Source of the DNA: Theodoxus fluviatilis
Taxonomy: Eukaryota > Mollusca > Gastropoda > Cycloneritida > Neritidae
Direction: 5' to 3'
Assembly (NCBI GenBank): GCA_034096865.1
Contig: JAWQFJ010016693.1
Span: forward strand, 68,529-132,528
DNA length: 64,000 nucleotides
Part shown: in pieces, positions 1 through 10,156 of the stretch
Position numbering within the stretch: the stretch's first letter is position 1
How the letters are laid out: each line of letters begins with the position of its first letter
Made by a program: the position numbers and the translations under genes
The notes under the pieces: generated by a model
Database searches by the model: none
Told to the model about the DNA's origin: nothing
What the model saw: the letters and a program-made list of their open reading frames with translations, nothing else

Positions 1-324
1 TCCAACTATTTTTGATGTGCCTAACCCGCCGCCCAAAGTTACAAATAAAAGACCATACCCTCGGGAAAGATCTTCCCTTCCTGACACAGGCTCTGGCTTC
101 AAAACAAAAGAAGAAAATGCTGACGAGTTGATCCTGCCCTGCGATGACCTTCCGTGCAGTCTGCCTTCCACCACCAGTTCATCGGGAAAGGAAAAAGATA
201 TCGAAAAGATGGTGAGAGCTGTGAGAAACAAACTGTATCGCAGCAAGCAAAAAGTCATGTTTGGTCTTTGGCGACAGTCTGTATAGCTTTCGTGTCAGCG
301 CATGCGCGTGTGCATGACTGTGTA

Positions 325-515
325 TAATTCCTTTCAGCTTGAATGCTTGTGTGCAGGTGTGGGTATTATTCCTTTCACCCTGAATGCACGTGTGCATATG
401 TGTGTGTAATTCCTTTCAGCTTGAATGCGCGTGTGCATGTGTGTGTATAATTCCTTTCAACCTGACTGTGCGTGTTCTTGTGTGAGTATAATTCCTCTCA
501 ACTTGAATAGTGTGG
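325..515 (+). repeat. Minisatellite of about 40 bp inside P-like copy 1
   Basis: About four or five degenerate copies of a unit containing ATTCCTTTCAGCTTGAATG followed by CGTGTGCATGTGTGTGTATA. The same array, with more units, recurs at 4650-4915 in copy 2, so it predates the separation of the two copies. Confidence 0.8.
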
Positions 516-589
516 CTTTTCAGCAATGTTTGACAAACTTTCATGGTGTCATCTTGCTTCTCTTGGCCCGGCTTGCCCCAGTAAGCTGC

Positions 590-591
<2 letters not shown>

Positions 592-643
<52 letters not shown>

Positions 644-711
644 CATGCGCACACTCAGACACACACACACACACACACAAACATACACACACAGACACAC
701 ATGCACACACG

Positions 712-762
<51 letters not shown>
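592..762 (+). repeat. (CA)n compound microsatellite
   Basis: Long CA runs interrupted by ATGCATGCGCAC and a CGCGCGCG tract. It splits the transposase reading frame and is also present at the same place in copy 2. Confidence 0.95.
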
Positions 763-763
<1 letters not shown>

Positions 764-1786
764 ACAGAGCATCATCCCTACTTTCAGCACAAGGAAAAGA
801 AGCGGCATGTCATCTATGATCCTCCTCATCTCCTGAAAAACATTAAACAACCTCAAGAACAAAGGTTTTGTTCTCAATGGCGTCACAATTTCATGGAGCC
901 AAATTGAGAGGCTATACACTTTTGACAAGCAGAATAGTGTTCGTTTGGCACTGAAACTTACCGAAAAACACGTTCATCTTCCCCCATTTTCGGCTTAGCG
1001 AGTCAGGTACGCCGCCCAAGTGCTGTCCCACTCTGTTGCAGCTGCCATGTCCGTACTTGTGCAGCTGCAAGTGCTGCCAGACGACGCCAGACAAACGGCC
1101 TACTTCATTGAACAGTTTGACAAACTCTTCAATGTTTTCAACAGCGGAAACATCGTCCAAGCAACTAATGGGTCATGCAATTTCAGAGAAGTCAGGGCAC
1201 CATGCTTTTCTTCGCGAGACCCTGAACTGGCTTGAAGCGGTGGAGTCCAATTCACCTCGCTCCTCGCCTTGTCTGACCGGGTGGAAGATGGCCGTCCGCG
1301 CTCTGCTCTCCCTCTGGGCATGAACACCATGCGTTCAAGTTTCTCTTGACAGATAGACTAAACCAGGATCAGAAGAAATTAAATATTGTTGTTAAAAATG
1401 CTGAATTTGTTAAAAACTGTGATGACGAAGACAATGCAACGTGTGGAAAGACATTGGTATTCACTTTTCCTTACCCTGCCCTTCAGTACCGCGAGTACAG
1501 CAGGATAGACATTGATCGAGTGCATTCTGGATTCGTCTGCATCCCTAGTTTCGGAAACCTACCCTCTTCCATACGTTGAGGTAAGTGAATTCTTTGTAAT
1601 TATCCTCTGCTGCATGCTTTATGTATCATGTAGTTTGCAGAATGAGGAAATGCAAGCCGCCGAAGGTTGCAGACTCCTACTCGTTGCTATTCTCGCTAGC
1701 GTCGACAGACGCGAAAACGGGGACGTAACTCTAAATCCGTACCTCGCTCCGCGTAGTGCAAAATAGCAGAGCAAAGACCATACTTT

Positions 1787-2700
1787 CCCTGCGTTCCGTT
1801 GCACTCTGCTTCATCTCTGCTACGGTGTAGCAGCCTCAAGAGTTTTGATTGGTTGGTTTTATTTAATAACTTTTAAAGCACATTATCATTAAAAGTATAG
1901 GGCCCTCTTTGAATACACGAATCCCCAATATTATTTTACACTCACATTTATCACTCTTGATCGAAGAAACGACTAAATAAAAGTATTAGGGTCGAAAATC
2001 ATTCATACACAATCTTTGGTGACGTTTCAGCCAGTGGCAGAGGTCAACTTCCTGTCAAGGTCGCGCAGCAGCTCGAGCGTCTCAGAAGGAGCTCTAACTG
2101 CTTCACACTAGAGTGCGCCACCTGCTGTGCCTAGCAACAATGAAGCTACAGAACTCATAGCCGCATTTGATTGGCTCATACTAAACAGAACTAATTGGAA
2201 GTCAATCTACGGACTTGCACGGTAAACATGCTTCGAACCATGGAGTTTACATAACATGGAAGTGGCAAACGTGCCGATTGCTGTCAAATTTCGAAGAAAT
2301 AAATGTTTTCGTGCTCTCATCACCGTGGCAGAGTGGATTGTATGTCGGTTTGATATCTGTGGTAATCGTCGGCATTTATACCCATGAGAGTAACGATTTA
2401 GCAGACGACACACGTTTTGGAATTCCCTTGACCTTCCTCTATGACTGGTGATGGTTATCTCCCTTTTGTTATTAATGGATTTTTCTATCCTAATGCTTTT
2501 ATGAAGTTGTCTATTTGATCAAGAGGGATATAAATGAATGTGAACTTATTTAGGGGATCCATGTATCCAAAGAGGGCCTCCAAAACCCTCTACTTTTAAT
2601 GGTAACGTGCTTTTAAAATAATTAATGAAACCGACCAATCGAAACTCCTGAGCCTGCTACACCCTAGCAGAGATGAAGCAGAGTGCAACGGAACGCAGGG
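1787..2700. mobile_element. 914-bp inverted-repeat element inserted in the P-like 5' terminus
   Basis: The arms 1787-1911 and 2578-2700 are about 120-bp imperfect inverted repeats, starting CCCTGCGTTCCGTTGCACTC. It sits between CATAC and ATTACTAA of the P-like terminal repeat; TTT on the left and ATT on the right suggest a 3-bp target duplication. The middle has no coding sequence. Confidence 0.65.
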
Positions 2701-2708
2701 ATTACTAA

Positions 2709-3231
2709 AGGCTTGTTCAAGAGTACTCAGCGCTGCATGAGCGCTTCATGTTGGCAATTGAGCGCTCTTTGCCACTCCTGAACGCCTCAGATTTTGTGCA
2801 GCGCTTCACTTGTTAAAGGGGAGGTAAATCTTCTGCGCCCCATGTTGTGTTGATAGACGCGAAGAAAGTGTTTTCTTTGCCACAGACATCGTTTATGCGC
2901 GTTTAAATGTATTCTGCATGAATAAAGTCCACTACTGTGTTATCCTTACTTGCCATTACTCGCACATACAGAGCGCTTGGGGCAAATAAAGCCCGTTCCA
3001 GTCCAAAAATGATGTTTCTGAGGGTTATTTTAACGCATCGACGGCCAATGCGGGATCGAAGGCGTCATTTTGGATTTGATACAAAATCATCTGAAGCACG
3101 TCGGATTGGTGATTCACAGCGCTGCTCAGCGCTGAGTGAATCGCGCCCCAAAATTGCCGTTCAGGAGTGAATCACGTGCAGCGCTGAGTAAGCGCTTTGA
3201 AGCACTGCGCCTCCTGAAGTCCCCTCATGCT
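2709..3231. mobile_element. 523-bp CAGCGCT-rich element, TAA target duplication
   Basis: It interrupts the P-like 5' terminal repeat between ATTACTAA and TTAAGACCGC, with TAA on both sides (2706-2708, 3232-3234). It begins AGGCTTGTTCAAGAG and contains several palindromic CAGCGCTG blocks. The same end, inverted (CTCGTGAACAAGCCT), closes the transposon zone at 17169-17183. A 3-bp TAA duplication fits the PIF/Harbinger superfamily, but no transposase is present. Confidence 0.5.
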
Positions 3232-3842
3232 TAAGACCGCGCACTCGGCTGATTTTAGCGAGATTTCCGACAGAGTGATCTCCCCGTTTTCGCGTGTCTT
3301 TCCCCGGAGCGCTTGTGCGAGATTCACATGTATAGTGAGTGTTGTATCTATGCCACGTGCGTGAGGAATAAAGAGCAAGTGGGTGCAAGGGTTTTTATAG
3401 TATTTCTTGAAAGCGATATGTATGTGAGAAACCGTTTGTTCCGTAGTTTGTAAACATGAACACTAATTAGCCGAGTGCTTGGAGAAGCGAGTGTAAACAC
3501 TAAAATGAAAATTCCCACACTAAAGCTGGGAAAAGGGTCAAGGTGTCAGTAAACTATATCTCTCCTAAAATATCTAAACACAATTTTCTCCATGGAAAAG
3601 CACGTCCCTAACAAGCTGGTCTTAATAAAGAAATAAACACCGGACGCATAATTATGATCTGCGCGCTGAGCAGCAGACGATCGAGCAGCATACACTATAT
3701 AACTGCAATGGCATTTTGGGTCTCCCATTAGAAAAAGCGACTAGCGTCAATAGGTTAGAAAGCTTTTCCTCGCATAACTCTGAACACTGTGGTGTTTCTA
3801 GCTGGAATTAGAATCGACGCTTTCATTCTCTCATAGCTGAAA

Positions 3843-4656
3843 ATGAAGCGACGAAGGCACGGAGGAGAAAACTGTCTTGCAATATCGTGTTCAAATGCCA
3901 GATACGGCTGTCGTGGAAAATCTTTTTTCCGCTTACCCCGAGATGAGACAAGATGTAGCAAATGGGTGCAAAATTCAAGACGTCAAGATTTGATGGGGGA
4001 AAGGGGTCATGGACGTTTCGCCCCATTTGCGACATTCGGAACGTCGTTTAGCTTAAGATTACACCCGAATCACGCGCACCGTTAAGGTGCATGGAGTACA
4101 GTACCGCCGAGCAAGACGTTTGTCACAAAACGCAGATACATTAACGCGGCCGGATCTTAGCTAAACGTCGTTCCGAATGTCGCAAATGGGGCGAAACGTC
4201 CAGCACCCGGGGGAAAGTGCTGCTCATCTGTCTACTGCTGGTCTTGTCCTGTGCAGTGACCACTTTGAACCAAATCAATTCATTCGTCCAGCTGAAATAG
4301 ATAGACTGGTCTGGAATGCTATTCCAACTATTTTTGATGTGCCTAACCCGCCGCCCAAAGTTACAAATAAAAGACCATACCCTCGGGAAAGATCTTCCCT
4401 TCCTGACACTGGCTCTGGCTCCAAAACAAAAGAAGAAAATGCCGACGAGTTGAGCCTACCCTGCGATGCCCTTCAGTGGCTGTGCAGTCTGCCTTCCACC
4501 AGTTTATCGGGAAAGGAAAAAGATCTCGAAAAGATGGTGAGAGCTGTGAGTAACAAACTGTATCGCAGCAAGCAAAAAGTCATGTATGGTCTTTGGCGAC
4601 AGTCTGTAGCTTTGGTGTCGGCGCATGCGAACGCGCGTGTGCATGTGTGTGTATAA
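3843..4656 (+). pseudogene. THAP zinc-finger N-terminus of P-like transposase, split by an insertion
   Basis: The first half (3843-4003) reads MKRRRHGGENCLAISCSNAR, then FFRLPRDETRCSKWVQNSRR: the C-x4-C pair, central Pro and Trp of a THAP domain. The second half (4209-4656) has LCSDHFEPNQF (the C-x2-H pair) and AIPTIF, the end of the domain. A 205-bp element with 9-bp target duplications separates them. Removing it and one duplication restores DLMG|ESAAHL in frame. After residue RQSV the frame runs into the 40-bp minisatellite. Confidence 0.82.
4004..4208. mobile_element. 205-bp Mutator-like MITE inside the THAP exon
   Basis: It is flanked by the 9-bp direct repeat GGGGGAAAG (3995-4003 and 4209-4217). 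Terminal inverted repeats are 50 bp with two mismatches, starting GGGTCATGGACGTTTCGCC; 43 bases of each arm are a perfect match. A 9-bp duplication with long arms is typical of Mutator-like elements. The core 4041-4160 is nearly identical to 16850-16968. Confidence 0.78.
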
Positions 4657-4915
4657 TTCCTTTCAGCTCGAATGCGCGTGTGCATTTGTGTATAATTCCT
4701 TTCAACTTGAATGGGCGTGCATATGTGTGTATAATTCCTTTCAGCTTGAATGCTTGTGTGCATGTGTGTGTATTATTCCTTTCAACCTGAATGCACGTGT
4801 GCATTTGTGTGTGTAATTCCTTTCAGCTTGAATGCGCGTGTGCATTTGTGTGTATAATTCCTTTCAACCTGAATGCGCGTGTTCTGTTGTGAGTATAATT
4901 CCTTTCAACTTGAAT
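4650..4915 (+). repeat. Minisatellite of about 40 bp inside P-like copy 2
   Basis: About six or seven units of the ATTCCTTTCAGCTTGAATGC type with CGTGTGCAT, the same array as at 325-515 but expanded. Confidence 0.8.
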
Positions 4916-4997
4916 AGCGTGGCTTTTCAGCAATGTCTGACAAACTTTCATGGTGTCATCTTGCTTCCCTTGGCCCGGCTTGCCCCAGTATGCTGCC

Positions 4998-5066
<69 letters not shown>

Positions 5067-5120
5067 AGGGGCGGATCAGATCATTTTTGGTGGGGGGGGT
5101 TTCCAAACTTTTTTTACGAG

Positions 5121-5152
<32 letters not shown>

Positions 5153-5190
5153 AAAAGTGCTCAACCGAAACGTGAAAGATCCAGAAAGCG

Positions 5191-5254
<64 letters not shown>

Positions 5255-5344
5255 CTGCAAAATGGTCCATTCTGGCGCATTATAATCATGATCATTAGGC
5301 TACCACTTTCAGGCAGCGGATTTTGTTACTGAAGAAAAGAAAAG

Positions 5345-5347
<3 letters not shown>

Positions 5348-5421
<74 letters not shown>
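5348..5421 (+). repeat. (TA)n microsatellite
   Basis: More than 35 TA units, flanked by a poly-G tract at about 5435-5451. Confidence 0.95.
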
Positions 5422-5423
<2 letters not shown>

Positions 5424-5600
5424 CTGTTGCCGGAGGGGGGGGGGGGGGGGGCAATTGCAAACAAAACCATGAAAACCAAAATTAATGGAAGGCACGATCC
5501 GCCGGTCATGTGACCTGAAGAAATCGAGCGCAACAAAAAACCCGCCGGTGCCCCGTCTCGCCCGCCGGCGGATTCAGGCGGACAAATCGAGCGCAGCCAC

Positions 5601-5766
5601 TATTAGTGCTGACTGAAACGAAACGCATTTCACGTGGTACAACACAGCAATTGCAAACAAAACCATGGAAACCAAATGGAAGACACTATTAGTGCTGACT
5701 GAAACGAAATGCATATCACGTGGTACAACACAGCAATTGCAAACAAAACCATGGAAACCAAACGGA
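5601..5766 (+). repeat. Tandem duplication of an 86-bp unit
   Basis: The units starting TATTAGTGCTGACTGAAACG at 5601 and 5687 are nearly identical; a third partial unit is seen near 5450. Confidence 0.85.
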
Positions 5767-6050
5767 AGGCAAGGCAGGCAGGCAGGCAGCGTCTGTGCTT
5801 GGCACGGAGCGGCAACTCAAGACATCTCATGCACACGCAGCTCGTCTGCAACAAAAATCGCAGTCGTCAGCAAATGCAAGCAAATGAAATTGATAGTTAA
5901 AGAACGATCATTATGAAAACAAAATTATGCTAACTGTATGTCATGTTTTACTGGAAAACTTGGTTGTGTGAGGCGAAGGAGAGCGACAACAAAGAAATCT
6001 TCGTTTCGGGAAGAAGACGAAGATTCAGTCGAAACGTATCGTTGCTCGCT

Positions 6051-6053
<3 letters not shown>

Positions 6054-6125
<72 letters not shown>
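6054..6125 (+). repeat. (CT)n microsatellite
   Basis: An almost pure CT array; a matching (GA)n array is at 6480-6552. Confidence 0.95.
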
Positions 6126-6130
<5 letters not shown>

Positions 6131-6476
6131 CATTTGTAACTAACTATTATACGCCCACGTGAGAGTTTCCAAAATCGCACAAATACGTGACAAAGTTGTC
6201 TCCCCCTTGACCACAAGCCACACGCGGCAGCGTCAGGAGTTACCTCCCTTAGGTCAACAAGCCGCAAACCTCTCGCCTATGCTCGGGTTTGGGCCGCCAA
6301 CACAGCAAAACCAAGCAAAAAATTAATGCGAAGATTTTCATAGCTGGCATTTGTCTCGTGCAAGTATTTTCAGCTGTTGTCAGACTACTGAAGGACTCCT
6401 GTGTTGCTAAACACAACGTGCAAGATTGGCAGAATGCGTAGAAATGAAAAGGCAAGCTCGAGTGGGGAGTTTTGCC

Positions 6477-6479
<3 letters not shown>

Positions 6480-6554
<75 letters not shown>

Positions 6555-6570
6555 GGGGGGGGGGGGGGGT
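6480..6570 (+). repeat. (GA)n followed by poly-G
   Basis: GA array with a single GC interruption, then a run of 17 or more G. Confidence 0.95.
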
Positions 6571-6838
6571 TGTAACTGCAAAATGGTCCATTCTGGCGCA
6601 TTATAATTATGATCATTAACACTTTCAGGCTGCAAATTTTGTTACTGAAGAAAAAATATATTTTTTTATCATTTTTTTTCTGTTGGGGGGGGGGGGGGGG
6701 GGGGTGTGTGTTCCGGAAACCCCGGAAACCCCCCCCCCCCCTCGTCCGCCCCTGTACACACACACACACACATGCATACGCACACACAGACGCACACACA
6801 CACGCACAAACATACACACACAGACACACATGCACAAG

Positions 6839-6878
<40 letters not shown>

Positions 6879-6943
6879 ACAGAGCACCATCCCTACTTTC
6901 AGCACAAGGAAAAGAAGCGGCGTGTCATCTATGATCCTCCTCT

Positions 6944-7285
6944 GGCATAGTTGTGCGGTGAAAGAGAGAAAACGAGTGTCGTGGAATCGAAATTCGTGAC
7001 AGTGTAATTTTTGTTAATATTCACAAATTCACGTTGACACAAGTGGCTCGAAATAAATCTTTCGCACACTGCGCAGTTCGCATAGCAGCCATAATAAAGT
7101 AAAGAGAAAAAAGCACCACCACACAGAGAGAGAAAAAAGGACATACAACTGAATGATGCAGCCGTCATAAGAAACGGTGACAGATATGAGATATGGAAGA
7201 CGGGGGTAATTGGGGAAAAAAAAAGAGGAGGGTGGGGGGGCTGTGAGGGAGGGCGAAATGCGTTTTTCCCGTTTTGTGTGAGTGA

Positions 7286-7346
<61 letters not shown>

Positions 7347-7534
7347 CGTGCTGAGGGGGTCGGGGGTGGCGATGGGTAGGGTGGGCAATGGGGTAGGGGA
7401 AGCAGATGCAAAAGCAGAAGACTTCCATCTGTTCAAGACGTGATGTCAAGCTTTGGATATACCCCTGTGATCCTGTACACAAAGCTGTGTGTGACTTACT
7501 TCAAAAGTTACAGTGGCACTACAGACATCCTGTT
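6944..7534. other. Non-coding spacer with (GT)n array
   Basis: Homology to the P-like copies ends here. Only a GT array at about 7289-7351 and G-rich flanks are seen; no gene or recognised element. Confidence 0.6.
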
Positions 7535-8125
7535 ATCCCACCAGGTTTACTGAAGGTCCTACAGCCTTTATTGTGTTTTTTTTTAAATGCCAAAACCTGG
7601 AGGTTCAGAGCCATCGGTTTTTATCTGTCTGTCTGTCTGTCTGTCTGTCTGTCCCGACTTCACGGCTGATTTCTCAAAAACTGCTGGACGGATCTCCTTG
7701 GCATTTTGCACACTAACTGGAAGTTAGGTCCGATTGAATGTATCCAATTTTCAGAATCGAGGCTTGAAGAAAAAGTGGTTTTTTTAAGGTCGTACACTCG
7801 ACAGCGCCTCCCCAAATACTCGATTCATGGAATGGCGAAATTGCGAAATGTGTGACGTCATCAATACCGTGACGTAATTTATTGTGTATCTCTGCCCTTC
7901 AGGCCCTTCTTAACGACTGATTTCTCAAAAACTACTAGACGGATTTCCTTGGCATTATGCACACTTACTGGAAGTTAGGTCCGATTGAATGTCTCAAATT
8001 TTCAGAATCGAGGCTTCAAAAGAAAGTGATTTATTAAGGTCGTAAACTCGAAAACCACCCTATGAGATTTCAATTGATGGAATAGCCACTTCGAGTCAAA
8101 CAGAGTTATCTTTTCCCCAATTTTA
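7535..8125 (+). repeat. Dispersed repeat family X, copy 1
   Basis: The order is a GGTTTACTG...GGTCCTACAG hairpin, CCAAAACCTGGAGGTTCAG, a (CTGT)n array at 7627-7651, then a conserved segment TGATTTCTCAAAAACT, TTGCACACTAACTGGAAG and TTTTCAGAATCGAGGCTT. The conserved segment occurs twice (7670-7880 and 7915-8060). The same order recurs at least six more times in this window on both strands. Confidence 0.8.
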
Positions 8126-8142
8126 GTTCAGTTCAGTTCAGT
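8126..8142 (-). repeat. (TGAAC)n tail of the RTE-like LINE
   Basis: Three and a half GTTCA units on the plus strand continue the 3' end of the LINE fragment at 10157, once the P-like insertion 8143-10153 is removed. Short-unit tails of this kind are typical of RTE-clade LINEs. Confidence 0.6.
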
Positions 8143-10153
8143 CAAAGACCATACATTACTAAGACCGCGCATTCAGCTATTTTTGCTCTACGTGAAGCGA
8201 GGTACGGATTTAGAGTTACGTCCCCGTTTTTGCGTCTTTCGACGATAACGAGAATACCAACGAGTAGGAGTCTGCAACCTTCGGCTTCGGCGGCTTGCAT
8301 TTCCTCATTCTGCAAACTACATGATACATAAAGCATGCAGCAGAGGATAATTGCAAAGAATTCACTTACCTCGACGTATTGAAGAGGGTAGGTTTCCGAA
8401 ACAAGGGATGCAGACGAATCCAGAATGCACTCGATCAATGTCTATCCTGCTGTACTCGCGGTACTGAAGCCAGTGAAGGGCAGGGTAAGGAAATTCAGCA
8501 TTTTTAACAACAGTATTTTCTCCTGAGGTTCAACAGTGAAAGGAATCTTGTGCATCACAAATTACGAAGTTCGATTTTTCTGTTCTTCTCGCGTTTATCA
8601 TTGTATGCTGCTCGAGTCGAGCGTCTGCTGCTCAACGCACATATCATAATTATGCGTCCGATGTTTATTTCTTTATTAAGACCAGCTTGTTAGGGACGTG
8701 CTTTTCCATGGAGAAAATTGTGTTTAGATCTTTTACGAGAGATATCGTTTACTGACACCTTGACCCTTTTCCCAGCTTTAGTGTGGGGATTTCATTTTAG
8801 TGTTTATACTCGCTTCTCCACGCACTCGGCTAATTAGTGTTCATGTTTACAAATTACGAAACAAACGGTTTCTCACATACATATCGCTTTCAAGAAATAC
8901 TATAAAAACCCTTGTACGCACTTGCATTCTGCTATTCATACACTAAATTTTATTCCTCACGCATGTGGCATAATCTATACAACACATCTCGCACCATTCT
9001 GAACACAGAGATCATAGTGTCTCTGACACAGGTTGGTCACGTGACTTCGGCTCCACATTCCATTGATTCTACCAATCAAAATTCAACATGATCAGAAGAC
9101 CATTGAGAGTAAAAAGAGGCGATTCTATTTCACTCCAATTATTTATCCCGATAGATAAACACAAATTTGGTGTTCTAATAAAAATAATCTATGAGATTTT
9201 CAGGAAATCATTTGAGAACTACTTTTAGCGCGAACGTGTCTATAAGGTTGCAAACTGCCTTGAGCACATGCGATTGTGTATAGTAATACCAAAGATTATA
9301 CAGTTATGAATAGTCTTTGGTAATACACGCGATCTTTGGACCTACTATAAACGCAGCGAAAAGCATTCCTATGGGTCCGGGCTGGTTTCGTGAATCTATG
9401 GTTATACTCTCGCAAGTAAATGCTTTCTGGCCGGAACCTGTGGTCTAACTGCCTTCACACTGTTTGACGAGCTCCACACTTCGATCATTCGGTGTCGACT
9501 GATGGAGTCAGTAAGTGATTTAATCGAATGGAAGTTTCTTCTGTAGGAATCCGTCCGATTCCGAAGTTCGATATTATCGGATAGCTCAGAAGCAGTTTTT
9601 CTAAGTTTTATCCTTCTAAGCATACATTAAATTAATGATTCCTCATCAGCAAAAGCACTCAGTGGGTTTCTGTGTGTATCGAAGATTATGCAGACGGGAT
9701 TGGTTGCCTTACTCGCTCAATGAAGTATAAATATTGCTGTTGTATTCAAAGTCCTTATAATTAGTAGAGTTCACAATATTACACTCTTGTGATTCGAATT
9801 TTACCGCATACAAGTTTTACATTCATGGGAAATCGATGTTTAAAAAATGAATTGACGAAAACATGGCTGCCATTATCGAGTGTATCACAACAAGCGGAGG
9901 AATACACTCACGATGTGATATGGCATTCAGCGTGGCCGAGACTCTGTGTTCAGAACGGTGGTATGCATGTTATGGAAGATTTAAGGCTATCACGTGACCA
10001 ACCTGTTGCTGAGACTATATTCACTAGTCTCAGCCACGCTGAATGATCTCGCACAAGCGCTCTGGGGGAGACACGCGAAAACGGGGAGATCGCTCTGTCG
10101 GAAATCTCGCTAAAATCAGCCGAGTGTGCGGTCTTAGTAATGTATGGTCTTTG
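8143..10153 (-). mobile_element. P-element-like copy 3, internally deleted, inserted in a LINE tail
   Basis: Both ends carry CAAAGACCATACATTACTAA followed by GACCGC, flanked by the direct repeat GTTCAGT (8136-8142 and 10154-10160). Reading on the minus strand, the 5' region (10153-8560, minus a nested insert) matches 3232-3700, and the 3' region (8530-8143) matches 1380-1767. All transposase sequence between is missing. It is therefore a non-autonomous deletion derivative. P elements make 8-bp duplications; here seven bases are exact. Confidence 0.8.
8995..10045. mobile_element. 1051-bp element with 9-bp target duplication, copy A
   Basis: It is flanked by ATCTCGCAC (8986-8994 and 10046-10054). 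Ends are CATTCTG... and ...CTGAATG, and the subterminal CAGGTTGGTCACGTGA is repeated inverted near 9985-10005. It is nested in P-like copy 3. It shares both ends and much internal sequence with 36645-37418. The 9-bp duplication suggests a Mutator-like or Merlin-like MITE; no coding sequence is recognised. Confidence 0.75.
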
Positions 10154-10156
10154 GTT

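Larger units (their letters stand above)
2..1590 (+). pseudogene. P-element/THAP9-like transposase, decayed
   Basis: The start is the end of a THAP domain (PTIFDVPNPPP). After a CA-repeat interruption come transposase blocks: [14 protein letters not shown] at about 800-846, [13 protein letters not shown] at about 873-917, RVRYAAQVLSHSVAAAM at about 1000-1050, AYFIEQFDKLFNVFNSG, CLTGWKMAVRALLSLW near 1270-1318, and FKFLLTDRLNQDQ at 1335-1370. PHLLK and RLNQD are typical of P-element and THAP9 transposases. It is disabled by an in-frame TAG at about 996 and at least three frame changes. Confidence 0.8.
1..1767 (+). mobile_element. P-element-like transposon copy 1, 5' part outside the window
   Basis: This copy matches copy 2 (from 4324) from its first base and carries the transposase core that copy 2 has lost. 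Its 3' part (1500-1767) is repeated inverted at 8160-8480 in copy 3. The 3' inverted repeat is cut off after AAAATAGC at about 1767, where the 5' inverted repeat of copy 2 begins at 1772. Confidence 0.75.
5066..6754. mobile_element. 1.69-kb insertion with CAGGGGCGGA ends, mostly low complexity
   Basis: It begins CAGGGGCGGATC and ends GTCCGCCCCTG, an inverted pair. It lies inside the CA repeat, which is uninterrupted in copy 1, and copy 1 sequence resumes directly after 6754. Inside are poly-G, (GT)n, (TA)n, (CT)n and (GA)n tracts and a directly repeated about 85-bp segment (5253-5338 and 6570-6655). No transposase is visible; it looks like a non-autonomous element. A target duplication cannot be read within the CA repeat. 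Confidence 0.6.
1772..6943 (+). mobile_element. P-element-like transposon copy 2 with four nested insertions
   Basis: The 5' terminal inverted repeat can be reassembled from CAAAGACCATAC (1772-1783), ATTACTAA (2701-2708) and TAAGACCGCGCACTCGG (from 3232). Together these match the intact end of copy 3 at 8143. The promoter region 3390-3700 is repeated inverted at 8560-8930 in copy 3. A THAP ORF starts at 3843. Insertions at 1787-2700, 2709-3231, 4004-4208 and 5066-6754 interrupt it. Homology with copy 1 stops at about 6943, inside the PHLLK block. Confidence 0.7.

Noticed and set aside
416..928. Cys-Val and Thr-His repeat ORFs across CA/GT arrays
   Set aside because: They are translations of dinucleotide repeats in all frames, with no other coding signal.
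7029..7436. 135-codon ORF on the minus strand
   Set aside because: It is built around the GT array and low-complexity flanks, with no domain and no splice support.
9789..10046. 85-codon ORF in the 9-bp-TSD element
   Set aside because: It runs into the terminal inverted repeat, is not shared in frame with the copy at 36.6 kb and matches no known transposase pattern.
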